Source of the DNA: JABSQH01 sp039194665
GTDB taxonomy: Bacteria; Actinomycetota; Acidimicrobiia; Acidimicrobiales; Ilumatobacteraceae
Length of the DNA: 11,647 nt
Reading direction: 5' to 3'
Assembly: GCA_039194665.1 (NCBI GenBank)
Contig: JBCCVW010000152.1
Span: forward strand, 1-11,647
Shown: one piece after another, positions 1 through 7,321 of the stretch
Numbering within the stretch: the first letter of the stretch is position 1
How the letters are laid out: each line of letters starts with the position of its first letter
Notes under the pieces: model-generated
Database searches by the model: none
What the model saw: the letters and a program-made list of their open reading frames with translations, nothing else
Told to the model about the DNA's origin: nothing
Made by a program: the position numbers and the translations under genes

Positions 1-86
1 ACACCGAGTGTTCCGAGCTCGATGCCCTCGACGGGCGTCCCGATCATCGACTTCACGGGATAGGTCCACAACTGCTCGACGCGCAT
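1..86 (-). CDS. MOSC-domain protein, N-terminal fragment (runs off the window)
   Basis: Reading the minus strand from the ATG at 86-84 gives 28 codons that stay open to the window edge. The peptide begins MRVEQLWTYPVKSMIGTPVE and continues GIELGTLG. The pattern 'V-x-x-L-x-x-YPVKSM-x-G-x-x-V' followed by a 'L-x-x-G' element is the hallmark of the MOSC N-terminal beta-barrel domain. That domain precedes the MOSC domain in proteins related to molybdenum-cofactor sulfurases and YcbX/mARC-like reductases. Only about a tenth of the expected protein is visible, so the C-terminal MOSC domain and its cysteine cannot be checked. The gene is divergent from the permease at 127. Its ATG overlaps the first possible ATG of that permease, which argues that the permease starts further in. 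The family assignment is fairly sure; the substrate is unknown. Confidence 0.75.
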   Translation of the reverse strand, partial: MRVEQLWTYPVKSMIGTPVEGIELGTLG

Positions 87-126
87 GATCCGACCGTACC
101 CCGTCGCTCGCAGGCAGACTTCCGCC

Positions 127-864
127 GTGAGCGGCACCGAGTTGGCGATCATCCTCGCCGCGGTGGTCGTCGGGTCGACGGTCAAAGCGATTACCGGCAT
201 GGGCCTGCCGATCATCGCCATCCCGGTCGCTGCGTTGTTCACCGACTTTGACGATGCAGTGGTGGTGTTGGCCATTCCGACAGCACTGGCCAACGTCGTG
301 CTCGCCACCCGCGAGCGCCACCACGTGGGCGAGACGCGCGATCTCGGTCGACTGATGTTGTTCGGAATCGCCGGTGCAGTGGTCGGCACGATCGCCTTCG
401 TCAGCCTCCCCGAGGAGCCGCTCGTGATCGCCCTCGTCGCAGTGATCGCGTTGTACGTCGGGGCGTTCTTCGTCCACCCAGACCTGCGAACCACACCGCG
501 CGCGTCACGCCGCTGGTCGCCTGCGGTCGGCGCCATCGGCGGCGCCTTTCAAGGGGCCGTGGGGATCTCCGGGCCAATCGTGCAGGCCTGGGTGCACAGC
601 TATCGCCTCCCGCAGGCGGCGCACATCCTGTCGGTCACGACGTTGTTCGGCATCACCGGCATCGTGCAGTCGATCGTGCTGGCCGTCGACGGCGAGTACA
701 CCAGCGGTCGGCTCGGCGCGTCGCTCTTGGCCTGCATCCCCGTCGTGGCCTCGATCCCCATCGGCACACGACTACGCAACCGGATGACGAGTCGCGCGTT
801 CGACCTGGCCGTGGTCGCCGTGCTCGTACTCTCGGCTGCTGCACTGCTGCTGCGCACCCTGTAA
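127..864 (+). CDS. TauE/SafE-family membrane permease (putative sulfite/organosulfonate exporter type)
   Basis: This is an integral membrane protein of about 245 residues, the usual size of the TauE/SafE (DUF81) family, whose members move sulfite, sulfonates or other small anions. It is made almost entirely of hydrophobic segments. Two glycine-rich half-motifs support the family: TGMGLPIIAIP near residue 23 and GAVGISGPIVQAW near residue 133. They mark the internal duplication typical of the fold. I chose the GTG at 127 because an in-frame ATG at 85 would overlap the divergent MOSC start and add a charged 14-residue leader (MIRPYPVARRQTSA). An AG-rich stretch (caggcag) lies about 9 bases before the GTG. 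The stop is two bases from the next ATG, so the gene is probably cotranscribed with the DUF3048 gene, although no functional link between the two is evident. The substrate is not predictable. The neighbouring MOSC gene makes a sulfur-related role conceivable but unproven. Confidence 0.8.
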   Translation: MSGTELAIILAAVVVGSTVKAITGMGLPIIAIPVAALFTDFDDAVVVLAIPTALANVVLATRERHHVGETRDLGRLMLFGIAGAVVGTIAFVSLPEEPLVIALVAVIALYVGAFFVHPDLRTTPRASRRWSPAVGAIGGAFQGAVGISGPIVQAWVHSYRLPQAAHILSVTTLFGITGIVQSIVLAVDGEYTSGRLGASLLACIPVVASIPIGTRLRNRMTSRAFDLAVVAVLVLSAAALLLRTL

Positions 865-866
865 CG

Positions 867-3062
867 ATGGGCGCTACAGCCCGACGGATATCAGCCGCGC
901 TGGCTCGTTACCGTCGCGGGGTGGCTCGAATGCTGGCGGTCCTCCTCGCGGTCGTCATGGCGATCACCGCGACGCTCATCGCCGCGCCCGCTGCACCGGT
1001 GGCGGCCGACGACGGCCTGCTGTTGCCCGGCGAGGTGCTGCGCGTCCCGGTGCCGGAAGCGTTTGGCGGCAAGACCGTGCTCGGCCAGCTCACCGTCGAC
1101 CGTGTGACGGGACGCGGGTTCGTCACCGCCTACGGCTGTGCCGACGGGCCGCCGCGCAATGAGGACGGCGAGATTGCGCGCTCGGACTTGAACTTCAACG
1201 GCGCCGTGTCGCCGGTCGCCTCCAATCGTCTGATCGTCGAGGCCGACGACGCCGGCGACGTGTGCTTCGTCACCCATCGTCCGGCGGCGCTGATCGTCGA
1301 CGTCAACGCCACCTCCTTCGACACCGGCATCACTTCGATCCCCAACCAGCGCACCGACACCCGCGAACGCCCGACGGGCGAGCAGACGATCACCGCTGGC
1401 GGCGTGTTGCGGATCACCGTTCCCGACGCGGCCGGTGGACGAACCGTCGTGGGCCAGCTCACCGTTGATCGCGCCAACCGACGCGGGTTCGTGACCGCCT
1501 ACCCGTGCGCCGAGGGACTGCCGCGCACGACCGACGGACGTATCGCCCGCTCGGATCTCAACGTCGACGGCACGATCAGCCCGGTCGCTTCCAACCGCCT
1601 CGTGGTCGCAGCCGACGCCAACGGGGAGATCTGTCTATTCACGCAGCGTGAGGTGGCGCTGATCGTGGATGTCAACGGCATCACCGACGCAGGCATCGAG
1701 TCGTTTGCCAATACGCGCATCGACACGCGGGTGAACAGGGCCGATGAACAAGTCGTGCCCGCCGGAAACCTGCTGCGCGTCGAGGTGCCCGCCGCAACGG
1801 GCGGCAAGACCGTGCTCGGCCAGCTCACCGTCGATCGGGCGGCCGAGCGTGGCTTCGTCACTGCCTATGGCTGCGACGACGGGCTGCCCCGCGACGGCGC
1901 TGGCGAGATCGCACGGTCCGATCTCAACGTCGACGGCACCATCGGCCCGGTCGCTTCCAACCGGCTCGTGGTGGCCGCCGACGACGACGGCCACATCTGC
2001 CTGTTCACCCAGCGTGCCGTCGCCCTGATCGTCGACGTCAACGCAGTATCGACGGACACGGCGATCAGCGCCTTTCCGAACCGCCGGACAGACACGCGCG
2101 ATGAGGCGCCTGCCGCGGGCCCGGTCGTGCCGCCCGACGGTGGCGCACCGGTCTGGCCACCATACGAGCCAGCGTCTCCACTCATCGGCATCGCTGCGCT
2201 CACCGGCGAGCCCGCCGACACGTCGGTCACCGAGCGCCCGGTGCTCGCGGTGAAGATCGACAACTTCGGACCCGCCAGACCGCAGTGGGGACTCGACGTC
2301 GCCGACACGATCATCGAGCTGAACGTCGAGGGGGTCACGCGCTTCATGGCGCTGTTCCACTCAACGCTGCCCGACCGCGTGGGCCCGGTGCGTTCTGCAC
2401 GCACCGCTGATCTCGATCTGCTCGCCGGGATGAACCGACCGGTGTTCGGCTTCTCCGGCGCCAATCCCGGAGTCACCGCGTGGATCGCCAACGCATTCGC
2501 CTCCGGCGTGTTGAGCGACTTCACCGCCCAACGCAACCAGTGCTACGAGCGATCACCCGACCGACCGGGCCCGCACAATCTCCTCCTCGATCCGACATGC
2601 GCCGTGTTCACCGCACTCGACCGAGCGACGCCACCGGGCGCCGCACAGCCCCTGTGGAGTATCGATGCGTCGTGGGTCCCGCCTGCCGAGGTGGCGATCA
2701 CACCGGCCACATCGTTCGCCGTGGACATGGACGGCACCGACCCCCTGTGGACCTGGACCGGACAGCGCTACGAACGAGGCCAGGACGGCGCACCCCACCT
2801 GGCCGAGTCCGGCGCGGTGATCAGCGCCGACAACGTCGTCGTCATTCGCACCGAACACCCGCCGTCGGTGGTTGACGGTCGATCGCCGAACCCCCTGACC
2901 GTCGGGACCGGCGCCGCCACGGTGCATCGCAACGGTGTGGCCTTCGACGCCACGTGGTCGCGGGCCACACCGTACGACCGCTTCTCGTTCTTCGACACCA
3001 CGTCGGGGCTGCCGATCCTGCTCGACCGAGGCACCACCTTCATCCACCTCGCTCGTCCGTAG
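867..3062 (+). CDS. Exported triple-repeat protein with C-terminal DUF3048 (YerB-like) domain
   Basis: This is a 731-residue secreted protein. Residues 1-48 form a signal peptide: an Arg-rich n-region, a hydrophobic core LAVLLAVVMAITATLIA, and probable cleavage after APVAA. There is no lipobox. Three homologous modules follow at about residues 55-166, 178-288 and 299-411. Each has the order LR(V/I)xVP, G(K/R)TVxGQLTVDR, RGFVTAY-x-C, IARSDLN, PVASNRL, a second Cys (VCF or ICLF), ALIVDVN and R-x-DTR. The two cysteines per module could form a disulfide. A Pro-rich linker (412-440) leads to DUF3048. Its N-terminal part holds PVLAVKIDNFGPARPQWGL, IIELNVEGVTRFMALFHS and RVGPVRSARTADLDLL. Its C-terminal part (about 610-731) ends in TPYDRFSFFDTTSGLPILLDRGTTFI. 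DUF3048 is known from Bacillus YerB and has no settled activity; a cell-wall role is a guess. The repeats resemble beta-rich modules common in acidimicrobial surface proteins. The ATG at 867 is probably coupled to the upstream stop at 864. An ATG at 930, preceded by ggggtgg, is a possible alternative. Confidence 0.85.
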   Translation: MGATARRISAALARYRRGVARMLAVLLAVVMAITATLIAAPAAPVAADDGLLLPGEVLRVPVPEAFGGKTVLGQLTVDRVTGRGFVTAYGCADGPPRNEDGEIARSDLNFNGAVSPVASNRLIVEADDAGDVCFVTHRPAALIVDVNATSFDTGITSIPNQRTDTRERPTGEQTITAGGVLRITVPDAAGGRTVVGQLTVDRANRRGFVTAYPCAEGLPRTTDGRIARSDLNVDGTISPVASNRLVVAADANGEICLFTQREVALIVDVNGITDAGIESFANTRIDTRVNRADEQVVPAGNLLRVEVPAATGGKTVLGQLTVDRAAERGFVTAYGCDDGLPRDGAGEIARSDLNVDGTIGPVASNRLVVAADDDGHICLFTQRAVALIVDVNAVSTDTAISAFPNRRTDTRDEAPAAGPVVPPDGGAPVWPPYEPASPLIGIAALTGEPADTSVTERPVLAVKIDNFGPARPQWGLDVADTIIELNVEGVTRFMALFHSTLPDRVGPVRSARTADLDLLAGMNRPVFGFSGANPGVTAWIANAFASGVLSDFTAQRNQCYERSPDRPGPHNLLLDPTCAVFTALDRATPPGAAQPLWSIDASWVPPAEVAITPATSFAVDMDGTDPLWTWTGQRYERGQDGAPHLAESGAVISADNVVVIRTEHPPSVVDGRSPNPLTVGTGAATVHRNGVAFDATWSRATPYDRFSFFDTTSGLPILLDRGTTFIHLARP
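1029..2099 (+). repeat. Three tandem ~110-codon repeats inside the DUF3048 gene
   Basis: Module 1 spans about 1029-1364, module 2 about 1398-1730 and module 3 about 1761-2099, with a period of roughly 366 bases. Similarity persists at the DNA level. A 35-base stretch coding GGKTVLGQLTV is identical at 1065-1099 and 1800-1834. Modules 2 and 3 also share long near-identical runs through the SDLNVDGTI and PVASNRLVVAAD segments. This suggests fairly recent duplication or ongoing gene conversion inside the gene. Confidence 0.8.
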
Positions 3063-3063
3063 C

Positions 3064-3069
3064 TACACT
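3064..3069 (+). promoter_or_regulatory. Possible -10 box (TACACT) for the thiamine operon
   Basis: TACACT lies just past the stop codon of the DUF3048 gene. It would place a transcription start near 3076, immediately before the 5' strand of the riboswitch. No good -35 hexamer is visible 16-19 bases upstream (sequence around catcca). The call rests on position and the -10 match alone. Read-through from the upstream gene is an alternative. Confidence 0.3.
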
Positions 3070-3077
3070 GATCGAAC

Positions 3078-3169
3078 AACCCCAGGGGAGCTCGCCGGAC
3101 CGGCGGGCTGAGAGGGCGGACGCCTCCGCCGACCCGAGAACCTGATCCGGATAATGCCGGCGGAGGGAG
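3078..3169 (+). promoter_or_regulatory. TPP (THI-box) riboswitch
   Basis: The segment contains the full run of conserved THI-box elements: the ccccaggggagc 5' part; CTGAGA at 3108-3113; a strong variable P3 hairpin, ggcgga-cgcc-tccgcc, at 3115-3130; GACCCGAGAACCTGATC; and GGATAATGCC-GGCGGAGGGAG closing the aptamer. CTGAGA and the CCTGATC..GGATAATGCC core are the thiamine-pyrimidine and pyrophosphate recognition parts in known TPP aptamers. The 3' strand (ggcggagggag, ending three bases before the ATG at 3172) is also the Shine-Dalgarno sequence of thiN. TPP binding should therefore occlude the ribosome-binding site directly, and no separate terminator hairpin is visible. This is translational OFF control of the thiN-thiB-thiP-thiQ operon, extended downstream through coupled junctions. 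The aptamer match is very strong; the mechanism is inferred from the overlap. Confidence 0.95.
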
Positions 3170-3171
3170 TC

Positions 3172-3897
3172 ATGAACGAATCGATCGTCATCATCACCGG
3201 CTCGGCGCCGCTTGCGCCAGCTGCGGTCGAGGCGATTCCCGACGAAGCGATCCTCCTCGCGGTCGACGGCGGCCTCGACCACGCGCTCGCTGCAGGGCTG
3301 ACGCCGTCGGGCCTGATCGGCGATCTCGACTCTGTCACCGAACCTGGTCTGGTGTGGGCGGCGCGCAACGCAACAATCGACCGCCATCCGGCCGACAAGG
3401 ATGAGACCGACACCGAACTGGCGCTGGCGTTCGCCGCGGCGATGACGCCCGAACGGTTGATACTCGTCGGCGGCGGAGATCGCCTTGATCACACCATCGC
3501 TGCGCTCGGCGCACTCGGTGCTCCCGTGCTCACGAGCGTCCCGTCGATAGAGGCATGGTGGGGCGACCAGCACCTCCGGGTGATTCACGGCCCGGGCACG
3601 GCCACGCTCGATCTCGTTCCCGGGTCGACGCTGTCGCTACTGGCGCTGCATGGACCGTGCCGGGCGGTGTCGATCGCCGGCGTGCGGTGGCCGCTCGACG
3701 ACGTCGAGCTGAAACCGGTGATCGGTTTCGGCGTGAGCAACGAGGTTGCCGACGACGGGACCGTGGAGGTGCGTCTGTCCGAGGGCGTGCTCACCGTGTT
3801 CGACCGACCCGCACTGCCGCAAACGCCGACCACCGAATCAGACCCCGCTACCGAGTCACGTCCTGCAACCACCGAGCCCACGGAGGCCCCATCATGA
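3172..3897 (+). CDS. thiN: Thiamine pyrophosphokinase
   Basis: This 241-residue cytosolic enzyme should transfer pyrophosphate from ATP to thiamine, making thiamine diphosphate. Motifs in order are VDGG (31-34), GDLDS (50-54), DKDETDTELAL (75-85, metal/ATP-binding acidic cluster), GGGDRLDHT (100-108), and a C-terminal thiamine-site segment with GVRWPLDDVEL (about 170-180) and SNEV (189-192). All are characteristic of the TPK catalytic and B1-binding domains. The start is the ATG at 3172. An in-frame ATG at 3154 lies inside the riboswitch aptamer and is not credible. The SD gggag is part of the aptamer, so translation should be shut off by the end product TPP. After residue ~222 the protein carries a Thr/Pro/Glu/Ser-rich tail (TPTTESDPATESRPATTEPT) not needed for the fold. 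The stop overlaps the thiB start (ATGA, 3894-3897). Placement first in a transporter operon means imported thiamine is phosphorylated at once. Confidence 0.92.
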   Translation: MNESIVIITGSAPLAPAAVEAIPDEAILLAVDGGLDHALAAGLTPSGLIGDLDSVTEPGLVWAARNATIDRHPADKDETDTELALAFAAAMTPERLILVGGGDRLDHTIAALGALGAPVLTSVPSIEAWWGDQHLRVIHGPGTATLDLVPGSTLSLLALHGPCRAVSIAGVRWPLDDVELKPVIGFGVSNEVADDGTVEVRLSEGVLTVFDRPALPQTPTTESDPATESRPATTEPTEAPS

Positions 3898-5072
3898 CCA
3901 CCCCCCGGATCCTGAGCCTGGCGGTCGCCGCTGCGCTGATCGCCGCAGCGTGCGGCGACGACGAGTCGAGCGACGACGCCAGCGCGACCACCGAGCCGGC
4001 CGCAACCGCAGCAACCACGGGCGACTCGGCAACGTCCACACCCGGATCGACGCTGGCAACAACCGCCGGCACCGACGCCGACAACGGCACGGCCGGGCCG
4101 GCAGGCAGCGTGACGCTGGTGACGTATGACTCGTTTCCGGCCGCCGACACCAGCCTCAACGATGCGCTCGAGGCGTTCACCGAGCAGAGCGGCATCGACG
4201 TGGAGATCCTCGTCGCCGGCGACACCGGCACGATGGTGTCGAAGGCCGCGCTCACCGCAGGCAACCCGGAAGGCGACGTGATGTGGGGCGTCGACAACAC
4301 GTTCCTCTCACGGGCGCTCGAGGCGGAGATCTTCGAGCCCTATCAGACGCCGGTGGTACTCCCAGACGAGTTGACCTCGATCGCTCCCGACGGCGAAGTG
4401 ACCCCGGTCGACTTCGGTGACGTGTGTCTCAACTATGACATCGGCTGGTTCGCCGACAACGGCATCGAGCCGCCCACGTCGCTCGACGACCTCACCGATC
4501 CCGCCTACGCCGACCTGCTGGTGGTGCAGAATCCGGCCACCAGCTCGCCGGGTTTCGCGTTCTTTCTCGCCACGGTCGACGAATACGGCGACGATGGGTG
4601 GAGCGACTACTGGCAGGCGCTGGCCGACAACGGCGTCGCCGTGGTCGACTCGTGGACCGACGCCTACTACAGCGACTTCACATGGGCTGGCGGCGGCGAC
4701 CGTCCAATCGTGGTGTCGTACGGGTCGAGCCCGCCCGCCGAGGTGTTGTTCGCCGATCCTCCGGTCGACACTGCGCCGACCGGGGTGGTCGAGAGCACCT
4801 GCTTCCGCCAGGTCGAGTTCGTCGGAGTGCTCGCCGGCACAGACGCTCCGGACGAAGCGCGTGCGTTGGTCGACTTCTTGGTGAGCGACGCGTTTCAGTC
4901 CGAACTGGCGCTGAACCTGTTCGTGTACCCGGCATCGCCGACCGTCGAGTTGCCCCAAGAGTTCGTCGACTATGCGGTCGTCGCTGAGAACCCGCGCACG
5001 GTCGACCCGTCGACCATCGAGTCGAGTCGCGAGGAGTGGATCGACGGCTGGACCGAGCTGGTGCTGGGGTGA
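3894..5072 (+). CDS. thiB: Thiamine ABC transporter substrate-binding lipoprotein
   Basis: This 392-residue lipoprotein should capture thiamine outside the membrane and deliver it to ThiP. Residues 1-20 form a lipoprotein signal ending in the lipobox IAAAC, with Cys20 as the lipid anchor. A disordered Ala/Thr/Asp/Ser/Glu linker (21-70) follows. The binding domain runs from about 72 to 392 and opens with VTLVTYDSFPA, matching the TYDSF opening of ThiB/TbpA proteins. It continues with GDVMWGVDNTFLSRAL, YDIGWFADNGIEPPTSLDDL, NPATSSPGFAFFLATV, a WSDYWQAL segment and DSWTDAYYSDFTWAGGGDRPIVVSYGSSP. The aromatic-rich regions (Trp and Tyr around 227-263) are where ThiB proteins stack against thiamine. 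The start codon overlaps the thiN stop. The open frame continues far upstream, but only the ATG at 3894 gives the lipoprotein signal. Its stop overlaps thiP (GTGA). The riboswitch and thiN context make thiamine the likely ligand. Confidence 0.9.
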   Translation: MTTPRILSLAVAAALIAAACGDDESSDDASATTEPAATAATTGDSATSTPGSTLATTAGTDADNGTAGPAGSVTLVTYDSFPAADTSLNDALEAFTEQSGIDVEILVAGDTGTMVSKAALTAGNPEGDVMWGVDNTFLSRALEAEIFEPYQTPVVLPDELTSIAPDGEVTPVDFGDVCLNYDIGWFADNGIEPPTSLDDLTDPAYADLLVVQNPATSSPGFAFFLATVDEYGDDGWSDYWQALADNGVAVVDSWTDAYYSDFTWAGGGDRPIVVSYGSSPPAEVLFADPPVDTAPTGVVESTCFRQVEFVGVLAGTDAPDEARALVDFLVSDAFQSELALNLFVYPASPTVELPQEFVDYAVVAENPRTVDPSTIESSREEWIDGWTELVLG

Positions 5073-6649
5073 CCCGTCCGCCGGCGTGGCTGGTCGTCGC
5101 CTTGGCGACGGTCCCGGTCGCTGCGCTGGCGCTGTTCTACGCCTGGCCGCTGACCACCCTGTTGACCGAGACGCTCGGAACGGATGCGATCGGTGCCACC
5201 CTCCGTCGACCAACCACGCGCGAGGTGTTGTGGTTCACGTTCTGGCAGGCGGTGGTGTCGACCGGAGCAACGATCGCCATCGGGTTGGTCCCTGCCTGGC
5301 TGCTCGCCCGATTCGACTTCCGCGGGCGTTCCGTGGCACTCGGCACGCTGACCGCCGTGTTCGTGCTGCCCACCGTGGTGGTCGGTGGGGCGGTGCTGGC
5401 CGTGCTCCCGGAGTCGATCGAACGCAGCACGTGGGCCATCGTCGTCGCCCACGTGTTGTTCAACATCGCCGTCGTGGTGCGCCTGGTCGGAGCGCTGTGG
5501 GAACGATTGCCCACCGACCTCGGAGCGGCAGCCGCAACCCTGGGCGCTGGACCCTGGCGGACGTTGCGATTCATCACGTTGCCGCTCTTGCGGCCTGCGT
5601 TGCTGGCGACGGCGAGCGCCGTTTTCGTGTTGACGTTCACCTCGTTCGGCGTGATTCGCATCGTCGGGGCGCCGGGAACGCGCACCATCGAAGTTGAGGT
5701 GTGGCGCCGCGCGACACAACTCGGCGATATCTCGGGCGCCGCTGTCCTGACGATCGTCCAACTCATCGTGCTCGGGTTCGCGCTGGGTGCAGCAGCGTTG
5801 CTGCAGCGGCGATGGACGGTCGCTCTCGATCTCGCACCAACGCGGCGCCGTCGGGCGCGCACCGCGCACGAACGGCGAACGGTCGTCGTCGTCGCCAGTG
5901 TCACGATGGCCGTCGTTGCGATCCCGCTCGGCGCCATGGTGCTGGCTTCGTTCTCGTCGCCGACCGGGTGGACGCTGGCGGGATGGACCAACCTCGACGG
6001 CGGCGAGATCCGACCGGGCTTGCGCGTCGGCGTCGATTCGATGGCGGCGATCGGGGCATCGCTGCGGTTCGCTGCGTGGGCCACATTGTTCGCTGTGATC
6101 GTCGGCGGACTGGCCTCGTTGGCGATCGCTGCGGCGCAGCGGGCCGGGCGACTGCTCGACGTGGGCCTCACGTTGCCGATCGCCACCTCGGCCGTGACGA
6201 TCGGCCTCGGACTACTGATCACCTTCGATGCCCCGCCGGTCGATTGGCGCGCCGAATGGTGGTTGGTGCCGGTCGGACAGGCGCTGGTGGCAGTGCCGTT
6301 CGTGGTCCGGGCGATCGTGCCGACGCTGCGGGCGATCGATTCGGCATTGCTCGCGGCGGCTGGCACGCTCGGCGCGTCGCCGGCGCGGGCGTGGCGGGCG
6401 GTGGTGTTGCCGATGGCGTGGCGTCCCCTCGCGGCTGCGGCTGGCATCGCCGCGGCGATCTCCCTCGGTGAGTTCGGCGCCACGAGCATGCTGTCGCGCA
6501 CGGGCGACCAGACGCTGCCGCTCGCCATCGAGAGCCTGCTCGGGCGGACCGGGTCGTCGCTGCAGGCTCAGGGATACGCGTTGGCCACGCTGTTGGCGGC
6601 GATCACGGTCGTGCTGATGATCGCCGCCGAACGGACGACCGATCGATGA
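5069..6649 (+). CDS. thiP: Thiamine ABC transporter permease (two fused permease domains)
   Basis: This 526-residue polytopic membrane protein carries two tandem binding-protein-dependent transport domains, the arrangement typical of ThiP, where one chain supplies the whole membrane channel. Each half has its EAA coupling loop. The first, DLGAAAATLGAGPWRTLRFI, is at about residues 150-169. The second, DSALLAAAGTLGASPARAW, is at about residues 424-442. A charged loop (RRRRARTAHERR, about 260-271) separates the halves. The first membrane segment starts at about residue 7 (WLVVALATVPVAALALFYAW). I chose the GTG at 5069 because it overlaps the thiB stop as GTGA, like the other operon junctions. 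An ATG at 5036 would read 34 bases into thiB and add a charged leader before the first helix. The stop overlaps the thiQ ATG. The role follows from its riboswitch operon. By sequence alone it could also be grouped with iron or sulfate-type permeases. Confidence 0.88.
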   Translation: MTRPPAWLVVALATVPVAALALFYAWPLTTLLTETLGTDAIGATLRRPTTREVLWFTFWQAVVSTGATIAIGLVPAWLLARFDFRGRSVALGTLTAVFVLPTVVVGGAVLAVLPESIERSTWAIVVAHVLFNIAVVVRLVGALWERLPTDLGAAAATLGAGPWRTLRFITLPLLRPALLATASAVFVLTFTSFGVIRIVGAPGTRTIEVEVWRRATQLGDISGAAVLTIVQLIVLGFALGAAALLQRRWTVALDLAPTRRRRARTAHERRTVVVVASVTMAVVAIPLGAMVLASFSSPTGWTLAGWTNLDGGEIRPGLRVGVDSMAAIGASLRFAAWATLFAVIVGGLASLAIAAAQRAGRLLDVGLTLPIATSAVTIGLGLLITFDAPPVDWRAEWWLVPVGQALVAVPFVVRAIVPTLRAIDSALLAAAGTLGASPARAWRAVVLPMAWRPLAAAAGIAAAISLGEFGATSMLSRTGDQTLPLAIESLLGRTGSSLQAQGYALATLLAAITVVLMIAAERTTDR

Positions 6650-7299
6650 CCATTGCCACCCACGGACACGCCGTGGGCGCCGACGACATCGTGGTGCGGT
6701 TCGGTGAGCAGATCGTGCTCGACCGGGCGTCGATGCATCTCGCCGCCGGTGAGGTCGTTGCGCTCGTCGGGCCGTCGGGGACCGGCAAGAGCACGCTGCT
6801 GCGAGTGATCGCCGGGATCATTGCCCCAGACGCCGGACGGGTCACGATCGACGGGGTCGATGTGACTGCGTCACCAACCCACCACCGCGGCGTGGGCATG
6901 GTGTTCCAAGACAACCAGCTGTTTCCCCACCGTCGCGTGATCGACAACGTGGCCTTCGCTCTCCAGATGAGCGGCGTGTCCAAGAAGGAGCGCCACGCGA
7001 TTGCCGCCGAGTGGTTGGGGCGCGTCGGCCTCGACGGATACGGCCAGCGACGCGTGCAGGGCTTGTCGGGAGGCGAGGCGAAACGCGTCGCGTTGGCCCG
7101 GAGCATGGCCGCGGCGCCAAAGGTCGTGCTGCTCGACGAGCCACTGACCGGGCTGGATCGCGAACTCCACGATCGGTTGGCCAGCGACCTCGCTGCGCTG
7201 CTGCGCGACACATCGACGACAGCGCTGCTCGTGACCCACGACCACAGCGAGGCGGCAACGATCGGCGACCGCACCGTTGCGCTGACCGACCTGCAGTAG
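6646..7299 (+). CDS. thiQ: Thiamine ABC transporter ATP-binding protein
   Basis: This 217-residue ATPase should energise the ThiBP thiamine importer from the cytosolic face. All ABC motifs are present: Walker A GPSGTGKST (42-50), Q-loop VFQDNQLFPH (Gln88), ABC signature LSGGEAKRVALARS (140-153), Walker B VVLLDEP (160-166) and H-loop VTHDHSEA (His198). The length matches ThiQ, which is shorter than most importer ATPases because it lacks the C-terminal regulatory domain. The ATG overlaps the thiP stop (ATGA, 6646-6649), completing a run of three coupled junctions. The gene ends 14 bases before the stop of the convergent BtuF-like gene. No T-rich terminator is visible there, only a 12-bp palindrome. 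Specificity is assigned from context; the motifs alone say only importer-type ABC ATPase. Confidence 0.9.
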   Translation: MTIATHGHAVGADDIVVRFGEQIVLDRASMHLAAGEVVALVGPSGTGKSTLLRVIAGIIAPDAGRVTIDGVDVTASPTHHRGVGMVFQDNQLFPHRRVIDNVAFALQMSGVSKKERHAIAAEWLGRVGLDGYGQRRVQGLSGGEAKRVALARSMAAAPKVVLLDEPLTGLDRELHDRLASDLAALLRDTSTTALLVTHDHSEAATIGDRTVALTDLQ

Positions 7300-7309
7300 T
7301 TGAGGATTC

Positions 7310-7321
7310 GCAGCTAGCTGC
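7310..7321. other. 12-bp perfect palindrome at convergent gene ends
   Basis: GCAGCTAGCTGC is self-complementary and spans the stop codon of the minus-strand BtuF-like gene, 11 bases past the thiQ stop. It has no loop and no flanking T tract, so it is a poor intrinsic terminator. It may be chance or a short cruciform between converging transcripts. Confidence 0.3.

Noticed and set aside
3115..3130. GGCGGA-CGCC-TCCGCC hairpin as an intrinsic terminator
   Set aside because: It lies inside the TPP aptamer where the variable P3 extension belongs and is not followed by a T tract.
3154..3171. Upstream ATG for thiN
   Set aside because: It lies within the conserved GGATAATGCC element of the TPP aptamer, and the SD sits downstream of it. 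The ATG at 3172 has proper SD spacing.
3555..3893. Extension of the thiB frame far upstream into thiN
   Set aside because: The added 113 residues are Arg-rich out-of-frame thiN sequence. The lipoprotein signal begins at the ATG at 3894.
4308..5869. Long minus-strand open frames opposite thiB and the thiP start
   Set aside because: They are Arg/His/Gly-rich shadows with no motif, overlapping well-identified genes on the other strand.
5137..6528. A 463-codon open frame on the minus strand opposite thiP
   Set aside because: The sequence is low-complexity Ala/Ser/Thr/Arg with no recognisable domain. It is the antisense shadow of a GC-rich membrane-protein gene whose own frame has both EAA motifs.
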